Of a stretch of 64,000 bases of DNA, positions 37,027-49,350 are shown piece after piece (the first letter of the stretch is position 1; each line of letters opens with the position of its first letter). Below the pieces are notes generated by a model that saw nothing but the letters and a program-made list of their open reading frames with translations, did no database searches and was not told where the DNA came from. Source of the DNA: Marsupella aquatica (lineage: Eukaryota > Marchantiophyta); contig OZ316894.1 in the NCBI GenBank assembly GCA_973895155.1, forward strand, positions 16,430,001-16,494,000, written 5' to 3'. The translations under genes and the position numbers were made by a program.

Positions 37027-38184
37027 CGCTAGAATGCCAAATGTAGTGTGGAGTTGCCTTCCAACAAGAAATAAACGTCGAATGCTCAGATGCAGGGTGT
37101 GAAAATAAGGCCAAAAATGAAAGTTGGTGAATTTTGAAACTGATCACTCCTGTGTGTAGCCCACAAGGTAACGCTCCAAATGCTGAAAACGGTTTGTCAA
37201 ACGGACTCTCGAGTGCCGAGAATTTTTACTCTGACCGGAGGGGGGTAAAAAATGAAATAAATACCCCTCGAGGGAATCTTTTATGCCAAAGATTCCACTA
37301 GTATGTGTTTCCAAAATTGAGCACACCAATGCTTGCCTAGCTTCCCCAAGTACACCTCTCCAAAAGTTGAAGTTGATTCGATTTTGTTTGCCGCTCGAAA
37401 TCTTTGACCTTTGGTAAAAATTTAAGCCTCTGGAAAAAAAATCTTTTCGGGAAATTCCGTCCGCCCTTGTACAGCCCCTATGGGGGAAATTCACAGGGGG
37501 CACTTCCCCCTGCCCGAGCCCTGTCGAGCCCTAAAAGGCCTCCTCAAAGTTTTCGACCTCCACGCGCGTCCGCGGAAGTCGCGACTACTCGCGGCAGAAA
37601 GTACCCCTCGGCGGATTCACTCAAATTCCCGTCTCAGTTTTTGACGAAATCCAATTCTGATTTCAGATTCAGAAACTAGACTTCGAGGGCATCAAGATCG
37701 ATATAAGAACTTGCAAAACGGTGGAGTAATGAGGGAGAAACGATTCATTGAAAGTGACTGATATTAAGTTATCCGCCATAGCCAAAATTTCGAGCTCAAA
37801 AAAACGAGAATTGAAATTAAGATTACTTCTCAACCATTTGACAAAATCCAGCGATGTTGATATCGAAACGTCTAGAAAGACGAGGCGCTCAAGCGTGTCT
37901 CAGTTTCAAGTCCCGATAGAACAATCAAAAAGACTGATCTGAGAAATTGACCTTATCTCTTGCCCGATAACGTAATTTGAAAACCATCACTTACAATTGT
38001 TTCTGTTTTTGACCTCAGGCCTTCATTGCTTCACTGAAATGAGCCCCTGGTTGTGTGCTCCACACTTGTGAGAAGATTGAGTCCGATCTTCTTCCAATAG
38101 CTCTGCTTTGAAGAGGAAATCATCCGATGTTCGCTTTGCTTGAAGCAAGTTCTATGGAGTTCCTAATCGACTGAAAAAATCTGA
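37027..38184 (-). other. Long untranslated leader of the copia element
   Basis: 1,158 nt separate the primer-binding site from the gag start, much longer than in Tnt1-like elements. A GC-richer patch lies at about 37,440-37,620. A 119-codon frame (37,144-37,503, element strand) has no recognisable domain. Confidence 0.7.
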
Positions 38185-38196
38185 GCTCTGATACCA
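38185..38196 (-). other. Primer-binding site (initiator tRNA-Met)
   Basis: Reads TGGTATCAGAGC on the element strand, the standard plant copia primer site, two bases inside the 5' LTR. Confidence 0.95.
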
Positions 38197-38198
38197 AT

Positions 38199-38508
38199 TG
38201 TGGGGAGAAATCAGATCAGGAAAAACACTCCAAACATGCACGTGCTCAATAGTTACGTGGTTCGCCTCAAGGTTGGCTACGTCCACGGGAAGACCAAGCT
38301 TTATTAGCGGTTATGTGTGTACTCAAGCATCACCATAGCTCTCATCTCTTGCTATATCCCTGTGTTCTCTCTTGAGAACTCTCTTGTGTGTGTTCTCACA
38401 CCACATACAAGTTGAAGAGATAAGGATCAATCTCTTCAACTAGGGTTTACTCTAACCCTAGTTAACATCCTAACCATAGTTCAACCCAAGACTGAGTTAA
38501 CCTCTACA
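38199..38508 (-). repeat. 5' LTR of the copia element
   Basis: 310 bp, TG...CA, one mismatch to the other LTR (position 38,287). It should carry the element promoter; I did not identify a TATA box with confidence. Confidence 0.97.
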
Positions 38509-39660
38509 TTTTTTCCATTCAATTGACATGAGCAATTTTGTGTGAGTTTGTAGATAAATTTTGGCATCACTAAGAAACAACCCCAAGCTATCATCTAAGC
38601 TTGAAATAGAGGTTTGTTTCTCTCTTTTTTCCCCATTAAATAAGTGTGATTGCTAAAATTGTTCACTCATAAAGCTAAATCAAGCATGGACTATCTATAA
38701 TTTAAAATCTAATTTTCACACATGTTATATTTATCATAATAGTGTTTATTTTCAAATAAATTATCAGAAAAGCTAAAAATTTATAGCATTATCATATATG
38801 GATGTGCAAATATAAGTATATTAATTATTTACCACAACACTTAGAGCTTCTATTTGAATCAACACAATAGATTTATGCAATCTTAACAAAACTATAAGTA
38901 TTCATAATTTGCAATTTCTTTGTAAAAAGCAATGCTCTTGGTAGGTAGATGAGTCTTTTGTAATTGTGTTTCATATTGTTATGATTATCTTAGCACATTA
39001 CATATTCAGAAAGTGAAATTTGCCCTTTGTTGGATTCCAAAAATGGAGAAGTTAGCTCTTTGTACCTAAAGTTATTCACTTAAGTTTACTATCAACCAGG
39101 TACTATAATTATAAGGTGCATATCATATTATTCGAGTTATGGCAATATTAAATTATAGTACGCATATATGCAAAGGTCGGTGTAATGTTTGACCCCAATT
39201 ATAACTTCAAAATCAATATAAGGTTACAAGTTAAGGCATTCTGTTACACACATCCGCAAGGGTCGGTGTATTGTTTGACCCCACTTGTACCTTCAAAATT
39301 AATATAAAGTTACAAGTTAAGGCATCCTGGTACACACATCTGCAAGGGTCGGCGTACTGTTTGACCCCAGTTGTAACTTATGAAATCAATATAAGGTAAC
39401 TACAAGTTAAGACACTACATGGTACACACATTTACAAGGGTTAGTGTAGTGCTTGACCCTAGTTGTAACTTCAAAATCAAAATTAATAAGGTTATCTGGG
39501 AAGGTTACAAGTCAAGGCATTTTGGTACACACATCTACAAGGGTCGGTATAATGTTTGACCCCATTTGTAACTTTAAAATCAATAAGGTCATAAATTAAG
39601 GCAATTGGTACACATGTATTCAAGGGTTTGAGTATTGTTTGACAAGTTGTAACTTAAAAA
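38509..39660 (+). repeat. Duplication block B, right part, with tandem array
   Basis: Continues block B after the copia insertion (CTTGAAATAGAGGTTTG, AAGTGTGATTGCTA), then from about 39,165 carries about six diverged copies of the 84-bp unit (CATCCGCAAGGGTCGGTGTA, GTTTGACCCC). The array is longer and more diverged than the one in block A. Confidence 0.65.
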
Positions 39661-40159
39661 CAAGGTTATAATACTCTAGAGTTTACATTCCAAAAATCTA
39701 ACATTCAATACCATTTTTCAAAACAATATTTTCATAACTAGACCCTTCCACATGTTAACATCTTAACAATCCTTGCATTAAACTTCAATGTAAGCTTCCC
39801 ATGACCAAACCCTCGCTTATTCACCCCACCTTCCTCATGATCTTTCACCCCTACTTATATTTTAGTATTCTTTCCCAATTTACTTGTGTGGCGTCAAGAG
39901 GTTGAGAGAATGCTTTATATGTTGCTTACCAAGCTTATTTATTTATTTATTTTATTGCAATTAAATTGCCTTTTAAAATACACTTTATACCCAACCTGAA
40001 GATTTTTCAAATATTGATTTTTTTCAAAGCCCACATATTGCCCAAGTTCTTCTTATTCTTTAGGCACCATAAAGGGCATAATCTAGTTATGTCAACATCC
40101 AAGCATGGATAGGTTTAGTTTGATAGAGTTGTTTGTGTTGAGAAGTGACATTACTCTTC

Positions 40160-40402
40160 ACACGAGGCATCACACACAAAAGTAATATAGATCGTTGGAT
40201 TCAAAACATCTAATGGTATAAAAGTCCTTTTTGAGCTAAGAGACCACATGAGTATTCACACACAAAATGAATCTGGATGGTTGGATTCATAACATCTAAC
40301 GGTATGAAAGCTCATTTTCAGTTGAGAGGCCACACGAGCCTTCACACAAGTCTTCACACACAAAATGGATGTAGATCGTTCGATTCAAACCATCTAATGG
40401 CT
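40160..40402 (+). repeat. Tandem repeat of about 92-96 bp, three copies
   Basis: Units contain CACACACAAAA(G/T) followed by a GATCGTTGGATTCAAA-like word and CATCTAATGG, at about 40,164, 40,255 and 40,351. A separate direct repeat, GTCTCTAACTGGACCCGTAA, follows at about 40,456 and recurs at about 40,914. Confidence 0.75.
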
Positions 40403-40919
40403 GGATATTTACGGGGTGACGTGAAATTTTGACAAAATTTTCAGATTTACGGAAGTCTCTAACTGGACCCGTAATAATTATTCTTTCCCAGTTTTTGAGT
40501 GACAACTAGCATAGATCTTACATGCGTTATACTTCTCACACACATTACTATTCTTGCGCACTTCCATTCTTGCACACATGACAATTTTTACACAAGCGAC
40601 ATTATTGTGCATCAACCCACATTGCACAACTCTCATCATTGATCAACAAACATCAATGGTTAAGACTAGCTTGTTATCTTATTTTATTACCCAAAGTACT
40701 ACCCAAGTTTTTGTTTAAATTTGACATCAAAGAATGTGTATCATTCTTGCAAATGAACCCAACATTTTATTCACGGTTGCCACACGAGTGTCTTGAATGG
40801 TCACACGAGTGATACGACACGTTGCGCAATCTCCACCATTGATAAGTAAAATCCAATGGATAAGAATGAATGGATGATGTGGAATTTTCTCTGAATTTAT
40901 AAATTTGCAAGAGTCTCTA

Positions 40920-41385
40920 ACTGGACCCGTAATAAGGTGAATGATTAATATTAATTGGATTTTAAATTAATTTTTAGACCCCTCTTAATTTTAGTGAACA
41001 TAGAGTATTTTGAATGTATTTGGCTCCCCTCATAAAGGTTTAATGTTTCCTTTTCAATCACTCCTTAGTGAATTCTCTTCTTTTTTATGAGAGTGAGGGA
41101 AATGAATTTGAATAATGTCACATCTGGTGTAGTGAGTTCTCCTCATGGTCTACTTTGCAAAATTTTATAATTTTAATTGAGTTGAATGTCATTACTTAGA
41201 AGCAAGTGAGAATCTATACTATATGTGCACAACTGCACAACTCTCTAGTAACTTTGTATTTTTTGGGTCATAATGCAATTTTATGTGCATGTGTACTTAT
41301 GGTTTTGTGTGTTATGTCATTCATTCTTAATTGACAGATATTATTTTTTGGCATATACTTTACATGTACCTACTTTTTTATCATA
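40920..41385. other. Intergenic, nothing recognised
   Basis: AT-rich DNA with no recognisable ORF, RNA gene or repeat. Confidence 0.35.
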
Positions 41386-41389
41386 AAAC

Positions 41390-41700
41390 AAAAATGAATT
41401 ACATATCACTACAAGACAAAAAAAAGACATTGACCAGAGAAGTGATATTGAGTACAAAAAAGGAAAATTTTTTACGGGTCCATTTGGGTTGTGCTGGTAG
41501 ATCAGGGCATTTTGTCAAATGTTTATGTCCATAGGGCTTTATAATACGACTTGTCATCCACTTTATCTAATGTAGTTTTTTGAATGCAACGCTCTGGCAA
41601 AGTCACCCCTTTGATACTTGGGGTTCATCTTAGTGGTACAGTCAAGGTGAGTTCATGGAAGTGAGTCTCACTAGCTTGATAAAAATGGTTTCTACATACA
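41390..41700 (+). repeat. Dispersed repeat, copy 3 (long form)
   Basis: Contains TTGACCAGAGAAGTG, CATTTGGGTTGTGCTGG and, downstream, AAGTCACCCCTTTGATAC and GTGAGTTCATGGAAGTGAG, all matched in the same order at 43.06-43.31 kb. Confidence 0.7.
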
Positions 41701-42059
41701 AATAGAATTCAAGGGAAAAAATGGACTGGCTGCGACCTATAGCTAATGGGGCTTTCAGAGCTAGAGTTATCCCAAAAACTTTTATGGACACCAATAAAAG
41801 CAAGGCATCACTTCTATTGAAACTTATTCCTTTCTAGCTTTCCAAGTCACCCCATGTAAGTCTTTGGATTTGATGAGTTTGGACCTTTTTTTTACATCCC
41901 TGAGCTACCATATTACTACATACTAGTCCTTTGTTGCCTGTACCATATAAGTTTCTATGGACCTAAAATGTCCCCAATTTTAACTTAAAAAGCTTTTTCC
42001 TGCACATATTTGTTTGTCTCATTAATTAGGTCACAGTCTAGTGCCTTCACTCACGGACG

Positions 42060-42200
42060 GGTTCTGTTTTACCTGAAATTAATGTCTTTTTTGACAAATA
42101 AAAAGGCCTATGATCTGAGTACAACAGCCCATCTGGGTTATTTTGGCCAATCTGGGAGTTTTGCCAAACATTATGTCCACGAGGGCTTTTTCTTATTCAA
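42060..42200 (+). repeat. Dispersed repeat, copy 4 (short form)
   Basis: Carries GACAAATAAAAAGGCCTATG, GAGTACAACAGCCCATCTGG and ATTATGTCCACGAGGGCTTT, matching parts of the other copies of this family. Confidence 0.6.
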
Positions 42201-42534
42201 ATCATCAACCTATTTATGGACCCCCATGGGAAGTTCCTTCCATAAAACCTGGATGCACATGCAGCCACATCAACATGATTTGTCTCAAACAAGAACCACT
42301 AGTTATGCAAGAAGAACCAAATTTGACTATTCGTGTTTGAGTCAAGGCAAAGAAAAACAGTTAGACCCTTTAACTATAAAAACAATAGAAAACTGAAAAG
42401 TAATATTTCAAGTAAACACAGGAAAGGGTAAACTAGGGGTGAATGAACATAATTCATATTTGGATGAGTTATGATTGATATATCAGTGTTTTCTGGTAAT
42501 CTAATTTCTATTTAATTTACACATTTTTGACATA

Positions 42535-42864
42535 ATGACAAGTAGAAAGAAACTCTTCAAGTCCTATGACATTTACCAAGGTAAACATAAAAAATCCAAG
42601 AAACTTTTCAAGTTCTCTGACATTTACCAAGGTAACTCAAGAAACCCTTTGGCTACTATAAATAGAGGAGTAACAAGCAATGGTGAGAAAGTAACACCAT
42701 ATCTACTATGGGTAGAGGAATACCAAGGGACTCTAATACCTTTCAACTACAATGGACAAAGTAATATTTTGCATGAATTATATGGAATGTTACATGTATT
42801 GTATAGACATAGGGGTACTAAGGGAAACTTTTTGCATGGAGAGTTACCCTCGGTGTTACCATGA
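42535..42864 (+). CDS. Possible orphan ORF, 109 aa, with a 17-residue internal repeat
   Basis: ATG-initiated frame in a repeat-rich area. An exact-length 51-bp direct repeat (units at 42,547 and 42,598) gives two copies of KKLFKxxDIYQG without breaking the frame. The protein is basic with no recognised domain, signal peptide or membrane segment. It could be a chance frame kept open by the repeat, so existence as a gene is doubtful. Confidence 0.15.
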   Translation: MTSRKKLFKSYDIYQGKHKKSKKLFKFSDIYQGNSRNPLATINRGVTSNGEKVTPYLLWVEEYQGTLIPFNYNGQSNILHELYGMLHVLYRHRGTKGNFLHGELPSVLP

Positions 42865-43054
42865 ATATACTCCTATTTGTCTTCAATGAAATTATCCTAA
42901 TTACTTTTAAATTCACTTCATTTAGAATACTCCATTGAATTTTTGTCCTCTCATCTATTTATTTCAATGTGCAACTCTTCATGGCTCCAAATAGTTCAAC
43001 TAAACAACTTAAATAACTTTGTATTGGAAACTTAAATACTTGTTCCCGTGTTTC

Positions 43055-43315
43055 TAGAAAGTAATGCTTGCATGGAGCAGTTTACTGTTGACCAGAAAAG
43101 AACTGGTTTTTGGACAAATAAAAGTGCTATCTGAGTACAAAAAGGTTTTGTTGCATCCATCTGCATTGTGCTGCTCCATCTGGGAGATTTATGAATACTG
43201 TGATCCATGAATCCACATACGTACTGAAAGTCACCCCCTTTGATACCTTGAGTTCATTTTAGTGGTGTCAAGGTGAGTTCATGGAAGTGAGTCTCACTAG
43301 CTTTAGGGGTTAGGG
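43055..43315 (+). repeat. Dispersed repeat, copy 5 (long form)
   Basis: Most similar to copies 1 and 3: GCAGTTTACTGTTGACCAGA, CATCTGCATTGTGCTGCTCC, then AAGTCACCCCCTTTGATACC and GTGAGTTCATGGAAGTGAGT. Confidence 0.7.
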
Positions 43316-45545
43316 CATTTGAAAATGGGAAAGTTTGCAGATGCACCTCTGCTCGTGCCTTGCTGCTCTTGATCCCCTGCTAGACTAGTAGAGAATTGAG
43401 GGTGGATACATAACACTAGGGAATCCTAAACTTGTCACTCACCTCACCACTCACTCAATAACTGAGTCACATGTAGATCAAATGTTGGGACGGTTCTAAG
43501 CAGGTTTCCTTTCTTGCTTTTGTTCAATCATTGTGGAGTTTTGCCATCTATTTTGCTTACCGAAATCCTGTTTTCCAAAGGGCAGCTTGTAGCATTCCTC
43601 CTACTGAAGTTCCCTTGTTTATGCCATCTCCCAGTTTGCACCTCTTTCTCAATTGCCCTGTGGATACATTGGGGCTTGGAGCTCTCTTCCTATCTGACAT
43701 TTGGCCATCCAAATGGTGCAAATGGAGCTCTGCAGGTGTTCCAGGTAGAGCACGAAGGAGCCATAACCCAATGGCAACAGACTAACTCTGCATATTATTT
43801 GGAAATGCAATGCTAGGCCGATTGGACTTCACTAGGTATGGACAATCTCTCATTTTCCTCCAGTCAGCAATGTGGAAGAGTGGTGTAAACATATTTATTC
43901 TTAATTTATCCTCTCCCAAGAAGGCCATCTTGAGTTTACTAACATGTTTTAGAGACAAAAGCAAACAATACACTCAAAAAGAGTATCACATTTCTGATTT
44001 TTGTGGATACTGTGAAGATTTGTAGCTCTCAAACAAAGCCCTTTCAAGCTGGATTTGAAGCCATCATTCACCTGCATTGGGGGGCTTCCACTCTCAAAGC
44101 CATCACTCACCTGGAGGACTGTTTATGGGTAGAATGCACAGCAGATAGGCAAGAAACATCAATGGATATAATTCCTTTCATTTGGACAAGTTACATTTCT
44201 TTTGGGAAGACTGGGAACTAACTTGGGAGCGTAGCTGGGGCCTCTGCCTTGGGAAAGCTCTTCTATACAACAGCAGGGGTCTAAATCCCCTTCAAGAGCA
44301 TTTAGTTAGTGTTGTATAGAGTCCATTTCATTGTCGGCTTGTAGCCGACAGTTTTGGTCAAGAACGTCGGGTTTTTCAAGGCTCTCAGTTTTCTTGAAGG
44401 GGTTTTCCAACTGAACGACGAAACGCCCCTTTGTTAGCCCAAAATTCTGACTAGCCTCCGATTCACAACCCTGCCTGCCTGGATAGAATTCCCAGTCCCC
44501 ACCACATCTGCCATTGCTGCAACTATGTGGCTGAGCACGACTACCCATCCTTGGGATGCAAATAGAGGTCAGGCCACTGAAAGTTATGCCTGTTTGCCAA
44601 AATTGCCTGGGCGATTAATGATATAGATAGGCCTGAAAGTGGTTCGCCAGTCAACGAGAGGAAACAGTAGCCTGCAACTCTGCCTGATTCCATGAGACAG
44701 TATCCAGTCGCTGTTCCATCACAGAATACGGGAGCACATCATCCCTCAATGACACTTTGGAACGAGATGCTTACAGTGCCAAGGACAGTAAACACATCAC
44801 TCGGGTCCCTTGCCAATGTGGAGGAGTCACAGGTTATCTTACCTATTTCCTGAAGAAGATCAAAAGCCTAGATGGTCACGAGGAGATTACTGAGGAGAAA
44901 GCACGTTGTCTATTCTTTGCTGAGGGTTCATTAGTTTTCGGCTTTGATTTGGTGGTTCGTCGGGCGCCAGCCAGCGTATCTTTCCAGCCAGGGCACCCGA
45001 GAGACCCAATTGGGCGGCAGTTCTAGCAGAGAGCCGGCTATTCTGCTGCTGTTCTTTGTGCCCTCTTGTCAAGTACTGCAACCATTCTCGTGAACAAAAG
45101 GGATGGAATTTGTGCTCTATGGGCACGGATGTAGCTACGAGCACCTCACCCCAGCAAAGGAGCACTGTCATGTAATTTATCTCGGTCTTCATGAAAATGT
45201 CTCCCCCCTTCCCCTTCCCGCTTTGAGCTCACTGCAATCGCTCCAGCTCCTCCCCCAGTGGGGAAGTAAATTCTCTGACCCTTCACGGGATGGCATAAGA
45301 TTTTGTACTGTGCATGGTTTTTGGGTTGGATGTCGCCAGTTCCCTCGCCGGTCTTCGAATTTACATCTTGGTAAGATTGGTTTCGAGGCGAAGCTGGCGG
45401 GCCGAGACAATGAAGGGGGCCATGGCTGTTACTTTCACTGTTACAGCCACGGGTGGTAGTTTCTGGACATTCTTTGTGTTTCACTTTCATCTGAAAAATT
45501 GTCACAATTATGGCCAATTTTTAACATACTCAAAAGCTTTCAACT
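43316..45545. other. Intergenic, no recognised gene
   Basis: Several open frames of 60-120 codons occur on both strands, but none shows a recognisable domain or consistent exon chain. Confidence 0.35.
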
Positions 45546-45684
45546 CTTTTCTTATTGCAATCGGTGAGCTTTGGGCTTCAAAATCAAAGTAAAGACATCT
45601 CGCTTTTCTCAGATGCGCACCTAAGAAGATAATTTCATCACTCATACCTACGGCTACACTGCAGTGAGTAACTTCTCATAAACC
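45546..45684 (-). pseudogene. Duplicated copy of the STEEP1/DUF167 last exon end and 3' tail
   Basis: Matches 45,737-45,905 in words such as TTTCTTATTGCAAT, AGCTTTGGGCTTCAAAA and CACTGCAGTGAGTAACTTCT. On the minus strand it would encode VYEKLLTAV followed by TAG, one codon earlier than the true stop region. It has no acceptor plus start of the exon, so it is a truncated copy 3' of the gene. Confidence 0.8.
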
Positions 45685-45868
45685 AATTGTAACAGGGAAA
45701 TCTTCTGTTCGCCGATTTTACATACTCATTTAAGAGCTTTTCTTATTGCAATTGGTAAGCTTTGGGCTTCAAAAATCAAAGTGAAGACATGTTCGCTTTT
45801 CAACCACCGACTACTGAACGACTCGTCTCAAAAGCACACCTAGCAAGATATTTTCATCACTGTCATAC

Positions 45869-47949
<2,081 letters not shown>

Positions 47950-48384
47950 GTCAACTACTTGATCGGCAACCAAACTGGGACGGCCTAATCTCTCTGGTAC
48001 AGACACGTCCTTTAGAATGAACAACCTCACCAAAAACCTCCCATAGTTTCCCGCGTTAGCTAGAGTGGCAGATCAGGTCACGAACATCGCACATCAAGTA
48101 TTGCACTGAACTTTTTCTATGCTATAAGTTTCCTGGCCCCTTCAAATGTCCTCCAAGTGCGCTGTAGTTCGTAGCAAATCGAATCCTCTTGCCTCCGAAG
48201 TTCTCCGACTGTTCCTGTACTGTACATACACAGTGCAAAATCTGTTCAGCAGTGCTCCTCCGCGATTCGAAAGCTCTGAATTCCTCAACGCAGAAAGAAC
48301 TGCAGCCTTCGTTGCCACTTCGCGAGAATGATGATGCGGAAAAAGACGACCTGAGTGTCCGGAACGTTGGGGTTCAGGCGTCTC
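47950..48384 (-). promoter_or_regulatory. Upstream region of the STEEP1/DUF167 gene
   Basis: This short interval lies between the start codon and the TGCACTT-family array. No core promoter element was identified with confidence. Confidence 0.3.
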
Positions 48385-49350
48385 TCTAAGTGCAACACCA
48401 GGCTAATTGCAAGGTGTCTTGTTCGTCCCTTTCTTTTTCCAACGAGTTTGCATTTTGTTGCACCTTTGGTAAGTGCAAACAGGCCTGAATTGTAAGGCGT
48501 CCTGTTCTTCCCTTTCTAAGAATGAATTTGCATTTTGTTGCACATTTTTTAAGTGCAAAAATGCCTGAATTGCAAGGCGTGGTGTCTCCTTCCTTTTCTT
48601 TTTACAATGAGTTTGCATTTTTTTGCACCTTTGGTTAGTGCAAACAGGCCTGAATTGCAAGGTGTCCATTTCTTCCCTTTCTTTTTACAATGAGCTTGCA
48701 TTTTGTTTCACCTTTTTTAAGTGCAAACAGGCCTGAATTGCAAGGCGTCCTGTCCTTTCCTTTCTTTTTACAACGAGTTTGCATTTTGTTGCACTTTGGT
48801 AAGTGCAAAAAGGCGCACCTTTGATAAGTGCAAACAGGCCTGAATTGCAAGGAGTCCTATCCATCCCTTTCGTTTTAGAACCAGTTTGCATTTTGTTGCA
48901 CATTTGGTAAGTGCAAACAGGCCTGAATGGCAAGGAGTCCAGTTCTTCCCTTTCTCTTTACAAGGAGTTTGCATTTTGTTGCACCTTTTTCAAGTGCAAA
49001 CAGGCCTGAATTGCAAGACGTCCTGTCCTTCCTTTTCGTATTAGAACGAGTTTGCATTTTGTTGCACCTTGGTAAGTGCAAACAGGCCTGAATTATTTTC
49101 TGTAAACAACTTCATAAGTGCAAAACCTCGATAAGTAATACTTTTATAGTGCACAATCCCATCAAAATGGATTTACGAATAAGTGCATGCCCTTTTGTAA
49201 CAGAGAAAAAGACTAGTGGAGTAGAATACTCCTATGTACAATTTGGGTTGCGAGTCAAGAGACTGCGCTGTAAAGCATACTCTCTTACAAGTGCATAATT
49301 CTACTGGTTTGCACTTATCACGTGGTGCAAACCCTTTATTAGTGCACACC
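48385..49350. repeat. TGCACTT-family tandem array, third location (about 83-bp unit, 8 copies)
   Basis: The word GGCCTGAATTGCAAGG or a close variant recurs near 48,481, 48,561, 48,645, 48,728, 48,834, 48,918, 49,001 and 49,083, so the spacing is 80-84 bp with one 106-bp unit. Each unit has GAGTTTGCATTTTGTTGCAC and TAAGTGCAAACAGGCCTGAA, whose TTTGCA/TGCAAA and TTGCAC/GTGCAA words can pair. A tail to 49,350 carries ATAAGTGCAAAACCTCG, GTTTGCACTTATC and AGTGCACACCGG, as in the 10.3 kb array. Open frames across it arise from unit length and are not genes. Confidence 0.88.

Larger units (their letters stand above)
32490..38508 (-). mobile_element. Ty1/copia LTR retrotransposon, 6,019 bp, near-intact
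   Basis: Two 310-bp LTRs (TG...CA) flank a single long gag-pol frame in copia order: gag, protease, integrase, reverse transcriptase, RNase H. It runs on the minus strand, so the 5' LTR is at the right. A primer-binding site for initiator methionine tRNA and a polypurine tract are both present. LTRs differ at one base, so insertion is recent. The flanks give TTTTG and TTTTT, an imperfect 5-bp target duplication. The coding frame has one in-frame TAG, so this copy may not be autonomous. The element sits inside duplication block B. Confidence 0.97.

Noticed and set aside
48403-49081. Overlapping minus-strand frames of 65-90 codons
   Set aside because: They follow the 83-bp repeat unit, shift frame between units and have no domain.
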